A DNA stretch of 64,000 nt from the NCBI RefSeq assembly GCF_047663525.1, contig NC_092589.1, forward strand, positions 31,555,001 to 31,619,000, given 5' to 3'. The notes below the pieces were generated by a model that worked only from the letters and a program-made list of their open reading frames with translations, had not been told where the DNA came from and ran no database searches. Below, piece by piece: positions 13,501 to 28,116 of the stretch. This DNA comes from Anas platyrhynchos. Taxonomy: Eukaryota; Chordata; Aves; Anseriformes; Anatidae. How positions within the stretch are numbered: position 1 is the first letter of the stretch; each line of letters begins with the position of its first letter. A program made the translations under genes and the position numbers.

Positions 13501-16500
13501 ATGAGGTCCAACTAAAAAAAAATAAATAAATTAAAAGACCTACATAAGTGATTCTGAAATAAGAATTCAGTGTAACAGGTCAGCCTAAAGAATCTCATGT
13601 TCACTTCCAGTCCCACATTTGTTTTGTTTGTTTATTTATTTATTTAAATTAAAGTGAAACCAAACAGGTTCAAACCGGCCTGAAAAGAGATAACAGGGAT
13701 TTCTTAAATTTGGCACAATACACTCAAAATATTCATTTTCAACATAATGAAGACTTCTGCAACTTGAACTCCAATTCCCATGTAGTTTTGTTCTCTACTC
13801 CTTGTCATACCCACACACCTCCTTGAAGGATAACACTTTGCAAGGTAAGTGAAGCATCTTTCAAAAGTGTGTTTCTTCCTTTACATGCTAGGGCAAAGAC
13901 ACTTTCTTAACCACCTGATATTTTAAGCAAGTGAAGATTCCTACAAGAAATCTTTAAAATGAACTGTTAAAATCTTTTAAATGAGCTTTAAAATGGCTCA
14001 TTTTGGTACATCCTAACATTGAAATCCCCTGCTGAATGTAGTTGCTTCCTTCAAAATCTACCTTTATCATAAACCTAGTTCAGCTGCTCAGATTAATGAC
14101 TTTTCTTTTTTGAAAGTCAGTTTACTTTCTTATTTGACTTCCTGTATTAACCAGAAAACTCCAGAATCAAATCTTTCTTCAACTAAAGTGTAAATTGTAA
14201 ATCCAGCTGTACAATATGCATTTCTAAGTTGGTCTGTATTTAGAAAAATAAAATTGTCCTGTTTTGCCAATGTTCTTTTTAAATCTGAAAACTGCAATTT
14301 GATTTAATACCCTGCTGTTTATTTTGCTCAGCAATTAGTTCAATTACAAATGCACATATTAAGCAATTGCACTAAATCTACAGAGGCTGAGTACAAAAGC
14401 TTGGGCTTGGCTGAGAAAATCTTTGCTAAGGGCTGCTATAAAAGCAGAGCTGCAGAGCAGTTTAGATAGCTTTTCAAAAGAAATATGATATAGTGGACAG
14501 TACTTAAGAGAAAATGGATCTGATTGGTCTGAGTTTTATTCATATCATTTGCCCTGAGCTGTCAATCCCAATAAATTCCGTTTTGTCTAGAAAAAAACAT
14601 TTTTACAGTTATTCTCAATTGCCACCTAATATATGAAAGCACTATATAATATAAATTCAATATTAATGTATTGATATTAATAGCACATGATACTATGTAA
14701 CAGTAAATACATAACATGTTAAGTGCAGATGACTTACAGGAGCTCTAGCCTGCGTCACTGAAATCAATACCTACAGTTGTGGAGCTGGCTTCAAGCACAA
14801 GATGCCTAGAGCTGGAAGCCAAAAGCAAAGATGCCCCAGATGACTTCAGATGATCCAGTGCAAATCTTTGAAGTGTGTTCACATACATGTAATTATTTTC
14901 TCAAAGGAAGCCCGATTTCCTAGTTTCACTGCTATTACAACTTAGGCTATAAGAGGCTACTGTGTTACACCTTGCAGGTTTGCTCGTGCAGGTCAGTGCC
15001 AGCACAGGGAGTGCTGCATGCTGTTGCATTCCACATTAGACTTGCCAACAGAAGATTTCTCAAAGACTCTCCTGACACATATTTGTTTTGAACTTACCTT
15101 ACAAATAACTCTGGTCTTTTATATTCTTCAGTGATATTTTTCCATAATAAATCTACTTGTGGCATTATTATGGATGCTACAGTAAGCACCTAATGTACAT
15201 TGTGCGCATTTGCTGTACAATGAATCAAGATGACATATCTTCCTCCTTTCTACCTCCATATGTTTTAATCCCAAAAAGGAGGGGTTTCTGGCCTGTTGAG
15301 AACGTTGCAGATCATACTAAGGCAGAATTGCTTCCAAAGCACATAAGATGTGAAAGGATCATTTGAAGGTCAATGACGGCAGTTAAATTCCTATACCTTT
15401 GATAGAAGATCACTACTACTTCATTTCAACCATTAGTTGTCTTTCTTCACTTTTCTCTATTTAGGAAAAACAACCAAATTACCACTCAATGCTAGGAGCA
15501 ATGATGTAAAAACTGAAGGGTTCTATAAGGCAACTATACGGTTTCAATCTCAGGTGCCAGGTTCTATACCATATCACACCTTACGCAGTCACCCACCCGT
15601 GTGACCATTTGATACCATGTCCTGCCAACTTCTGTGCACAAGCTCCAGTGACAAAACAACCCAAACACAAAAACTCAAGTTTTAGGGTTGAACACCATTA
15701 AGAAAGGTTTCATAGGATAAAATCATAGGATAATTAACAATTGGCAGGGATCTCTGGAGGTTTCAAGTGACAAAACAGGGTCAGCTCCAGGGTCAGACCC
15801 CACTCAGAGTTTTGTCCAGCAGGGTCTTGAGACCCTCCAAACACACTGATGGCACAACTACCCTAGTGAGCCTGTTATATTTCTTTGCTGTCCTCAAGGT
15901 TAAAAAGTTTTTCTTTTTATTGCACCTGCAGCGGTCTTCCTTCAACTTATTTCCATTGTCCCTTGTCATCCCACCACCCATCACTGTGGAAAGCCTGGCT
16001 CCATCTTTGTGATATCCTCCTCAGAGCTACAGTTTTGCCCAAGGCTCTCTTCTCTCCAGATTCTCACAGCTTTCTTCCTCTTAAAAAAGAGGGAACATCC
16101 TTTATCATGGAAAAGATTATTCTTGAAATACAGATTGTTTTACTGCAAAACTGACTTAGAAACTTCAGCCTGCAACCAGAAGTCTTCCTCCCCCTCTAAC
16201 CAAGCATAGCCAAACACCACACATTTCATCTTGGTTCCTTCTTTATCTCTGATTACAATCAGGTATTTGCCAGTCTTATATTTGTAACTATGAGAAAATT
16301 TAAACAAGGCGACATGTTTGCTCTCCATCTGTAACTACAAACAAAAAAATTTGGAGGTGTGACAGTGTGGAAAATGTATGGAGACCCTGTAAATTAAGCA
16401 TTCAAATGCTTGTTTTTCTTCAGTGCTTTATAGCTGTAATTTTTCATCTTACCTGACAAGATTTACCACAGTATTTAGCAACCTTGCACTGAGAGCATCT

Positions 16501-19500
16501 GTGCAGATGTTCATTCCTATTTGAAAAAAAACAAAAAAGAAAATCAGTTATAAACATTAAAACTCTATTTGTATTTATCTTACTTATATAACTGACAGTT
16601 TTCAAATATTCCAAGGCAAAAAAAAGTATCTGGAATAAAAGGGGAACAAAAGAAAAGAGTAGTCTAAAACGCATTGTAGCATGAGAAGAAATGACACACT
16701 TAAATACAAAGCGATTTGCACAATCCTTTACACATAGGACTCAGGATACCTGGGGCCACTTTGGATCCACAGCAAAGATATCTAACATACCTTTTTTTGT
16801 GCCATACAGCTACAGTCCCAACGAGTTCGACTTTGTAGATGTATAACTAGACATTATAACTGGAGTTAAGCATAACAGGTAGAAAATAACGGTCTTGGGT
16901 CTTGCAGCAGGAGTCATTATCTGTCTTAATGAAGACCTTACTGTGAAACTGCAGTTATGATATCAAATTACAACTTCATTGAGGTTGACTTGTAAACAGA
17001 AATTTGTCTTAAGAAAATATTTCTGGTTCTATTTCTGGTTCAAGTAAATAAAAGATTTATTTCAGACCAGTATAAACAAGACAGATTTTTATGCTCCCAT
17101 ACCCTCAATTTCCTGTAGAAAATTGAATGTACAGATCATTAAAATCAAGTAACAATCTTTTAATATCTACTGTATGAAAAGCACAATTTTGTTGCACAAG
17201 ATTCTGTATGTATTCCTGTTAACTACGAGGTTAAATGCAATATAGAAACATTTCATATATCAGCATATGTTTGCTATTGCCTCCCTTACCTTCCCACCTG
17301 ATAAGTGAGTCCTGGAGACTGAAAAAAACTAAGCAACTCTTAGATTCCTGTAAACCAAATCTAAAACCCTGTGCATGCATAATAGGTTTTTGATTTTAAG
17401 GTACAATCCCTGAGGACAATTCAGAGATAGAAACAAGTCTGAAATCTTCATTTTGCCAGCCAGGGAGAGCTGCTTCATTTTCAAGGTTGAGCAATGACAC
17501 ACCTTTAGCCAGCCTATGACAGAGAAGTGTATTTCCCATTCCAGATTAAAAGTGCATATCAGAGTTATTTAGGGAAAAAAAATACTGCAGTAGAAAAATT
17601 ACTGTAGACAACAGAAAATGAAAAGAAATGCCGTTTGGAACTACTCATTGATTTGGATATCAGAAGCAGTCCAGGTATAAATAAATGCTCACAAACAACA
17701 CATGCAACTGAATTCCCACCAAGACAAGTTTTGACAGACATTTTTAATACTGAGCAGCATATTTCATCAGGGACAAAAAGAATCATTTTTAAGATACCAC
17801 TCGCACCTTCTTTCTAGATGTTTTTCAATTAACAGCATAGACGAACACTTTTCAAACCTTTCAAATTGCTGAAAGATGATGCTACAAGAATATTAACTTG
17901 CTTTGTTACCTTTCAAGTCTGCCAATAAACTTTCCAAATCAGATTCATCATTGGCAATGCTGTCACTAAGAAAATCTGCCTACCAACCAAGATTAAAAGA
18001 GTAAAACAAAACATCTAGAGCTTTGGTTTGATGTTTAGCTGTCCATCTGCATGACCATAACCTTCATGACTGACACTCCGCAGGTTGCCTCTGCTTTTCT
18101 CTATAGTTCTACTTCATGTAGCTTTACAGAACCACAGAAAGTCATGAAGGCTCTTCCAACCTCTTCCTTGATACCTTCTTTATACTCAATATTTTACACC
18201 TATGCTAGCAGACTCCATCAGATTCAATTGTTGCTTTTTGCTGCAGAATGACTGAGCAGAACATTTAAGGCAGACTTTGTTTATTCTAAATACTATCCAT
18301 CTAAACGCAAGTTAGGATTTAGCTAACGCAGCATTTCCAATGTCAGTCACATACACATTAAAGTACCAATCTGGCGGAGTATCAACCAGCAGGACACAGA
18401 TTCCCAGAGCAGAGTAATTCTAACTTCGCAGCCAGAACTTAAGTGAATGAATGTCCATAAGTACTGGAGAACTCTCCCCTAATGATTTCACATCCTTCCA
18501 TCAGAAGACTAAATCTGACAACATTAATAAACTGCAAACAGGCCTTGCCTTGGTATACTTTTTCTAAAAGATGCCAGGATTTACTGGGATCATTGATGTG
18601 AAGTCACGAACACTTACTTGCTCTTTGTTTTGGCAAACAATTAGTGGACCTGTTGCCACAAAGCACCGAACTCCTTCAGCACCTGCTGGAGTTTCAGTAC
18701 TTTACAGGATTAGATCCATTGTATCTTTTTTCCCTATAGATTTCACAATGCTGCAGTAACAAACAAATATGCAGAAAAATCTAGGCATCAGCACTTGAAA
18801 CTTGGAGTTTTGCCACACTGACACCACCAGCCAGATTATTTGAATAAGGTGACTCTCTGCTGTCACTGCATAACAAATGAACAACCCATTCATCTTTTGG
18901 GGTTTCCCTGAATGACATTCAGATGTAGGATGGCACTAACAGACTGGAATGCTGCACCTACTGATCAAGTTGTTGCTTTTCCCTACCCCCAGTCCTGTCC
19001 TCCCTTGTGGACTAAAAGAAAGATCTTAGAGCATCCATGGGTCTTGCAACATGATATTTTAAATGAAAAGGAGTGTGATCTAACACACTTAACTTGAATA
19101 AAAGAATTCAAGAAAAAAAATAGTGTATACATGATTTATATGTTCTAGAACACTTTAAAAAGTGGGATAATTTGCCTAGTTTATTCCTGTAGTTCTCAGT
19201 ATTTTAGAAACATAAGATCATTAAGGTTGGAAAAGACCTCCAAGACCATCTGGTCCAACCATCACCCTACAACCACTGTCACCCACTAAACCATGTCCCT
19301 AAACACCAGGGCCAACCTTTCCTTAAACACCCCCAGGCACAGTGATGACACCACCTCCCTGGGCAACCCTTCCCAATGCTCAACTGCTCTTCCTAAGAAG
19401 AAATGTCTCCTGATTTCCAACCTTAATCTGTTACAGACTTTATTGAAACAAAGTCACTGTTAAATACAGCTGTGCATTTCCCATCACTTGTAAATATCAC

Positions 19501-22500
19501 CCGGAGATGACATCAGGTTACCTCCAGGGTATGGATGACATCTCAGCTGATGCGATCCACCTGAGTCAGGCTGCAGAGGCCCTACCAGTGCCACACCTTG
19601 CCCTGCTGAAAACAAATGAGCAGTTAATCAACACACTCCAATAACGACCTGGCCCCAGTGAATAGGAGTATTTTGGTTTGCTGGGGAAGAGCCTAAGATA
19701 ATTAAAAAACACTGAAACCCAACCAAACATGATTAGGCTACTTAATTTATAATGAAAATGCATCTACACTTCTCTGGTGATTGCAGGCACTTGACTTTCA
19801 GCCCCCGCTCACCAGACAAGTGTTAGATGTAACACAACATTTGATTACCAGGCTACTCTCACCACTCCTTGCTGTACAATTTATTCACACTTCTGATGCT
19901 GCCACAGCTTGCAGGACAAAAGGGCAATCTCATGCAAATTCCCTACTGCGTTTTTGTTGTTGATACTGTTTTTCAGTTAATAATCCTGCTCTACAGTACA
20001 CGTTACAAAAGAGATGCTCTTTCAGATGCATGTCAGGTAGGGCTAATTTCCTGAACAAATTATCGGACCTCTGATTCAGTCGAACACATCAAGTGCATGA
20101 TGCCTACTTGGATTTTCTAAGTGCGTGCATTTCAGATTCATCACAAAGTGAAAGCAATCGATACCCACAATAAACACATTATTCATCATCCTACTAGTAC
20201 ATTTTTGTCTTCCAGAAATAAAAATAAAGATGCTAATAACAAACAGCATTTTTAACTTAGTAGATACGGGAGCAGCAGGGTTACATGCAATGCAATTACC
20301 ACTTCCTTCCTCCCCTCTCCCAGCAGATGGGTAACGCCATGGTATGGCACAGGTGATCATCCACATGGGCACCAGCAATGGTGGGGGCATCTCCAGCATG
20401 CCAAAACTAATAGCATGGCTCCAGTGACAAGGACAAAGCGTGCTGGGGGAAAGCCTGGACAGGGGAAGTGCCTGGGCACTCCCAAGCCTGCCAAGCCCCT
20501 GGCACACCCCAAATCCGAGCCCTTGGCAAGCTATAAGGGCAGCAACCCAAGCCCAGGGCACCACCTTCATGCGGCTTCCCCTTCCCTCCAGCCTCAGGCC
20601 CATTCTGCCATCACAGACATGCTGGTGGAAGAGAAGCCACTGGCTCATCTGCCCTGTGGTCCCTACTTACGAGGCTGCTGGGGTCTCATCTCACCCCTGG
20701 AGCCTACATGCATACTATGAGCAAGAACTCTTTGAAATCCATGCCCCAAAAGTCATACAAAAATGCCACAAAATGCCCCACTTGCACACTTAAGAAAGCA
20801 TATCAATTAATTTTAACATCAAAGCAGCACTAGGGAGAAGTAGCTTTTCAAGGGGTAGTTAGAATGCCCGATGTTTAAATTAAAATATAGTCACCACAGC
20901 TACCCAGACTCATTTATTCAAGTGAAATCTAAGAGAGACCTTTCATATACAAAAAAATACTTTTTTTTTTTTTTTTTTTTATTTCCAAGTACATCGATCA
21001 TCTACTTTACACCTGAACACACTAAAGAAGTGGTATTTGCCCAGGAAAGAAAAGGGAGAAAACATGAATAATCACAGCACTTGGCTTGCAGCAAAAGTTC
21101 AGACACTTGTGCTCTCGTGCAAACCACCTAGTAACACAAGCAAAAATACAGCTTATTTGGCATACCAAGTCAACTTCCCACTGCTTAAGTCTTGGCTTCT
21201 GAAGTCTCACGTACCACCTCAATTGCTCACATTCTCTGCTATTTTCTGTATTTCTTGTTACTACCAACCTTGTATTTAACACCCTGAAATGTTTTTGGAT
21301 ACTTTCTATAAGCAAAAAAAAATAATAATAATTCAGATAGATGAGGGGAGAGAGCACCCTTCAGCTTAGAATGAGCCTCAGTTCTGTTCAGATTTTACAA
21401 CTATCATCTTTATTACATATATGCTACCTTTATTTGGCTTAAACATGCTGGGTCTTATTATTTCAACAAACTGGGTGTTCCGGATACTATTCCTTGTCTG
21501 CTTCTGTGCATCTGTTATTATCTCCCCTAATTCTCCTCCTGCAACTTCATTCTTCCAAAGAATGCCTGGTCCAAAAATTCTAAGTGTTCTCCAAATAAAA
21601 CTGTTGTAGTCTACAATCATTTCTTTGTTCCAGAATCATGTTTTCTTATCTGATGTATGTTGGATATTTAGCTTTTTTCTTCTTTTGGGATTTGAAGTAG
21701 CCATGGCTGAGACATCCCATTGGGTAGATTTTTGTTTGCTGTCATGTAGAAGCTAGTCTTTGTGCTCATGCTGTAGTAGCAGCATTGCTAACTATTGATA
21801 AGAAAAAGTTATTTTTAGAACACTTTACCCTATTTTTAAAAGATGTAATCTTTTAAAATATCCAACACTCACAAAATGGTGTAAGATTCTTCACTGAAAT
21901 TGAAAAAAATTACCTAGAGCCACAAGTAGAAGATTCTCCTTTTGTTACAGTGAAGAAAAAAAGTACTTTCCTGAAAATACAGCTACTGGAAGTACAGTAC
22001 TTATTCTGATATAACCAAGAACAGAAAATTATACAACTTGATGTTGAGCTGGTACCTGATAACATGTGTCAGATACAGTCCTTTCCAATAAATATCTTAG
22101 AGTTATCACCTTCAGTAGGCAAGAAATTTAGTCTTTATTTGGAATCCTACTTCTTTATTGATTATTTACATCTGATCCTAACCAATTCAAGGATGTACAG
22201 GAAAAATTTACAGGAAAATAGGTCTACTAAAAACAAAGAGAAAGCTCCAGAAGTTGCAACTTCAGTAGTACAAGGCCACAGTCTGCTCCCCCTACCTGCA
22301 TATAATTCAGGAGAAGCATTTGGTATCTCCCAGAACAGCACCTTTTTATTCTAGAAGACAAACTAGCTTTAAAATCAAATAACTTCTACCTTTTATATAA
22401 ATACATATATATGCACACACACGCACATGCACCCAGTTTATCAAAGGGAAAGATGAATAAAACAAATGCTATCACAACAAAAATCAATAGTTGCGTGCAA

Positions 22501-25500
22501 ACACAGTGATTATCCCCAACTGAGAGCAGTGATGCAGAAACACAAGAAAATTTGGCTTTGAGAGCACAAGGCAAACTGTTTCAAATTGCCTCCTAAGCCT
22601 ACTTGCCCTGCAAAGCTACTTTGACACTGTTTCCCTCAAATGAAGGCAATCTTTAGTGTTTGCCTGCAGATGGCACGCCAACATGCCTTCAGCAATTTAA
22701 GGCTTAAACTGATTAACTTCAGTCACAGTACCTTCATTACACCTTGGAATTTTAATTAAATAAAAATGCCAAAAACTGATGAAAACCAAGATTATATTTC
22801 ACAATATCAAAAGGTCATATGTACAACTGAAAAACATGCAAAAAGAAAAGCCACATGCGATACTTTTAAAGGCTCGTTTCTTGACCATGTGGTTACAATC
22901 CAACACAGCCGCAAGTATTACAAAACATCCCATCTTTCATTTTTTCCCTGATAAAAATGAAAAATACAATGTCCATAGGTCAACATTCGAGAAAAACAAT
23001 GTGGTTACTCTGAAACATTATATTTTCATCCAGCTAGTATTTGCCTCTTGGATCATATGGATCTATGATTCTATGATTCTATGATTCAGTGAAATTTAAA
23101 CCTCTCTGACCCTCTCACAGAAGAATATCTTTCTCTTCTTGCCCATATTTACATTTCTGGGACACATTTTTAGAGGCTTTTTGCATCTTCCCCTTATTTG
23201 CTTTTCCATTTCCAAATATGAACTGATACATCCAGAAGTCCCCTCATTCCTGATGGAACACATCTGGAAAGTGCTGAACAAGAACTCAAATATTCCAAGC
23301 AAGGAAATTGTACCAATGTGGCACTTGAGGAGAGGGACTCTTTGTAAGGAAGCGTGGTGATAGGACAAAGAGTAACAGTTTTAAACTTAAAAAGGATAGA
23401 ATTAGATATTAGGAAGTAATCCTTCACTCTGAGGGTGGCGAGGCACTGGCACAGGCTGCCCAGAGAAGCTCTGGCTGCCCCATCCCTGGAGGTGTTCAAG
23501 GCCAGGCTGGATGGGGCTTTGGGCAACCTGGTCTGGTGGGAGGTGTCCCTGCCCACGGTGGGTGTTGGAACCAGGTGGTCTTTGAGGTCCCTTCCTACCC
23601 AAACTTTGCAGTGATTCTGTAAGTTTTCCTCAGGCAGCAATTCTGCACAGACACAAAGCACCGCTAATGCCAAGTCTAAACTTGGCCTGTCAGAACCGCA
23701 GACTACTCCTCACAGGACTGCTGTTGGCTCTCCTAAGCAGTTCCATAGCACTGAGAGGCACTAGCAAAACCTGAGGAAAGATAACTTTTAGCAGACTTAC
23801 CAACACCTAAACAAACTTACAAGTATCTGCCTATTCACTTTTGTAGTTCAGCTGAATTGTCTCTTAAACTGCCACAAATACACACCTTCCAACTTTTTTT
23901 TTTAAACATGTACTTTTCTTCAAATCTTCTATATTTCATCAGACACTTCCCTGTCACTGTTATCTCGAGCCTAACACATTTTGGTTTTCTTGCCACTGAT
24001 TGTATTTTTTCCCTAATTTCCTCATGTTTCAACAACTTTCCCATTTCAGATTTTTTTTTTTTTTTTTTGCTTGGAGAAGTCTCACTTGATTCTCTATCAG
24101 CCCCAAAATGTTCTTATCTGCCAATAATTTCTGGCCAAGAACAAATCAAAATGTAGTTTGGAAATACCTGTAAAGAGTGGACTTCCACATGTATAGCACA
24201 GTACCAATTACTATTGCTATATCACTACTTTTTTATTTTTTTAATTTTACACCTCTTACAGTAATTTTCACTTCATATCAGAGGGACCACATTCAAACAA
24301 CTTGATCTGAGAGCACTGTACAAAGTTTCTTCCTATCAGCTGCTTAAATAAAATCTATGATGTCACACCTCAATCCTTTCTTCAACCAATTCTGGATGGA
24401 AACAGATGCGTTTTCCCTTCTGACTCCCCTCATAGCACATCCTGAGATGGAAGCACCCACAGGGATCAACCTGTCCAACTCTTGGTTCTACACAGGACCA
24501 CCCAAAATAATCAAACCATACTCCAGCAGAGACAAGTTGCTTCCAAGACCTCTGAGAAACAGCCCACTGTAACAAAAAGCACAGAAATACCAAGACTGTA
24601 GTATGTAGCAACATGCATTTACTTCTCACTCATTTCAGCCCCCAAACCATCCTGTAGGAATGCCCCTACAGAAGCAGGACTAGGTCCCGAACCCATGTCT
24701 TATGCAATACTGTAAATCTAACCAAGTCACGGTGGACTGGTCAAGATGCTGCAACAACTGATCTGAGAAAGCCTCTGCAAGACTGCATTTCTCACACTGC
24801 AAAATAAACAGCCAAAGAAAGCTGTAAATCAACTCCACAATACTTAATCACAGAGTACTCTCTGTACTCTGGTGACATCCTATGGCTAAAAGTATAATAG
24901 ATATTTCTTCAGTTTCAAAGATTAGTTACACCAGTTTCTGTTTTCCATTTAAATAAAATTTTTAAAAAGTCAAAAGAAATGCCTACACAGCTATAGTAAT
25001 GCCTACACATTTTCAGAAAAAAAAAAAAAAAAAAGAAAAAGGTCAAGTTGCCCCAGTGTCCTCACCAGCTATTCTACATACCAATTAGTCAGGTAGGGAA
25101 ATGCAGTACATCCTTCATGGTTTCCAAGTTTGTTGATTTCCAACAGAAGGGTCTTTAAAAACACATTGGCAAAGTCATAAGTACGTTTTAGGACTCGAAG
25201 TCATCACCAGCTTCAGGAGAGCTTTCCTTGTTAAGAAATAACAGCTTGACTAGGAGGACAGTTAATGCTGGGATTCATTCTGAAAATTTCAGCAGCACTG
25301 ATACACTTAAAGGTGTGCACATGCTTAGATATACTTGCAAATGACAACCCTCTTTCACAGACTAGATCTGTTATTAGTACTGTTATGTTTCTGACTGTAG
25401 TCAACCAGCAGTAGTCAACACAGATAATTACTTCAACCATGGAAGATTCAGAATAATATAGTGTCTCCCAGAAACTACTCTTCATGTTAGGAGAACGAGC

Positions 25501-28084
25501 ACAGCTCTCACTTGCAAAAAATTGTTTGGAATAAATTCTCTTCAAAATGTAAAAAATGGAAATAGAACTTGGGTAGAATAACCATCAGAATAAGCTAATT
25601 TTGTTCAATTTTTAATAAAAACCCAAGTTATTTTTAAGTTATGCCTTCTCCATTTCTAGGTCTGTTTTTCACAAAATAAAATGACGTGGCATTAACATGA
25701 AAAAGAACCAAGTGCTTTTTAAAAATCTGAAGCCATAATTTTCATTAATGGAATAAATTTTTAATGAGGTCTTGGGAATTTCAACATACAACATGCTTCC
25801 ACACACTTAGACATGGCTCTTGTTTCTTAAAACAAGGTTGAATAGCCAATACTGAAAAAAAGAAGGAGCTATAAAGCCATAGTATTTGTCATGAGAGATT
25901 GTCACTTACTTTCCTGCCAAATTGGCACACCAATGGACACATTTCCATTTTAAAAACTGCAACTGGTATTAAAGAAGCTTCAAAGCAGCATAGACACTGT
26001 GAGGTTTGAACTAATATGAAGAGTTACGATGTAGATTTGTCATAAAATGATGTGGATTTCACTTGATTATCCAGCTAAAATTATTATTTTAGCATTTTCT
26101 GGAACATATATTTATGTTTACATCACTGTAAGTCTTCAGTTAAATCTCATTTTCTCCATGGCCAAGAAATGTGAGCCTTTAATCACTGTACTGTAGCTTC
26201 AGAGATGGGTCATGAGCAAAATCAGACTATTTGTTTCAGTTCAACAACCATGGAATGAGACTTTGTAGAGTACGGTACAAGAAAATGAGAAATGTTATTC
26301 CCTATTAGCAAATGGATAGAGCAAAGGTTTCAAAGGTTTATTGTGATGGGCAAAAACTGGAAGAGCACTGGAGTTTTTGTTAACATGGATCAGAAATGAT
26401 ATGGCTTTTCAGCACAAGTTAAATAATAGTGTTAAAATTAACAGCAGTGCTATGCTTTGCAGAGTAAGAGAAGTGCCAGCAGCACCTATTTGAAAAACAT
26501 GAACCTCCCGTAGTTTCTAGAGTCATCCATGCCCCAAACCAATGAGCCGAGAAAGTGCATGGGGAAGAATAATCAGTCACAATCATATTGGTCTGTAAAA
26601 ACTTCACTTTCATTAAGACTGCAAAATAAAAGTTTCTCAAGTGTATACATGCACATATATATATTTTTCATCCATATACACAACCTCCCCTTGTTTTCTT
26701 TCTTCCTAGCCTCAACTTTTCACCTCTTATTGGCTGCTTATCACCATCTCCTCCCATACCTCATGTACACACTGCACCCAGTTCATCACCACTTGGGCTT
26801 GCCCGCTGTCACCCCAGTAGCAACAAACTGCAAGATGCCCAAGCTCAGAGCTGCATGCCCACAACAGCTCAGACACCCACCCCTTCTGCAGCTCTGCAGG
26901 TGCAGGTGTAATCTCTACACTTTGCTTGTTTTGCTGCTTGAAATGTTCATCTACTACGTTTCATTTTGCAGGAATTCTTCACAACAGAGAGAAACCCTAA
27001 CAAAACCTGAAAAGCTTGCATTTATGCTGCATTTTGTGCTGCAGACCTGGCAGATGTTTCCCAACTAAGCCTTTTTAAACTGGGAAACGATACATTAAGA
27101 TGCTGACATAGAATAATCTGCTGATTCAGGACCATGTGCTTGCACTTGATGCGAAGTGACTGTTTCATCCAATTCGATAAAAAAAAACTCCCAGCATGAT
27201 AACAGGTTGTTGCATTGCTGAAGATGAGGCCTTCCATGGAAGATAGAAAACCAAGGCTGATGACTGAACTCTTAGTTTATAAATTTGGTGGAGGTTTTTT
27301 TGTTCGTTTTTATTTGTGTTTTTATTTTTTTGAAGCAGCACAATATGCCAAGGACTGATGGATCAATCCCCCTCCAATACACACACAGTTTTAAAATGAT
27401 TTTTCTGTATTCCTCATCCTAACCCATAAGTTAAGTAGACATCAGCAGTGTCTCACCCCAGAGACAGTAGAAATTCAGTCATCTACCTGACTTGGAAACT
27501 GCAAGGTTTGTATTTGCAAAGCCTTCAAAAACCCAGGGTAGAAATCCAGATTAGTACATTGGTTTGGTATTAATTGTTCTTGTTAAACTCATGAACTTGA
27601 GCTAAAATATGAACTGAGCTTGCAAGACTAATTTGTGTTGGCACTGTTCAAGACAGAATTACAAACAGATGTTCAAGGTTTGTCTGAAAACTATGGGATC
27701 TGGGGATAAAAGGCTTCTGAACAATTAATGACATTGCCAAAAAAATAAATAGGCAGTCATCTGCTAAAACTGGATATATATAAACACATAACCCTAAACC
27801 AAAGTATACATCATATGAAAATACTAAACAGATTAATATATGATAGTGCCAAGACAATTGTTTCTATGACAGTAAAAGAACATGTTACAACTATTTTCAA
27901 GCAAAGATTATGTACTTAATGGAACTACCACATAAAAAAAAATGTGTGGGAAGAAAACTAAAACTGAGACCTTGATTCGGTAAAATACTTCAGAATAGAT
28001 ATCAAAAAAATCAGAGCCTTAGATAAGGATAAAAACATAATGGATAACCAATTCATGAACTTATTTACATGCTATAGAAGGTGA

Positions 28085-28116
<32 letters not shown>

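Larger units (their letters stand above)
8082..16452 (-). other. SMYD3: SMYD3 intron 2
   Basis: An 8.4-kb intron. It holds a 1.5-kb plus-oriented CR1 at 8752-10230, an A16 run at 13091-13106 and a minus-oriented CR1 at 15706-16090. The GC-richer stretch at 12,000-12,900 carries several overlapping open frames but no family resemblance. The rest is AT-rich sequence in which I see nothing. Confidence 0.85.

Noticed and set aside
17608..17816. Plus-strand open frame of about 69 codons, containing [15 protein letters not shown]
   Set aside because: It reads like protein, but its acceptor has no pyrimidine tract, there is no partner exon on that strand, and the opposite strand is open too. Chance is the simpler reading.
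20415..20793. Plus-strand ORFs of 101 and 117 codons and a 190-codon minus ORF
   Set aside because: Open in several frames over a locally GC-rich stretch. Translations show no domain and no splice-compatible partner.
23194..23673. 159-codon minus-strand ORF
   Set aside because: Runs antisense through the CR1 fragment at 23.3-23.6 kb.
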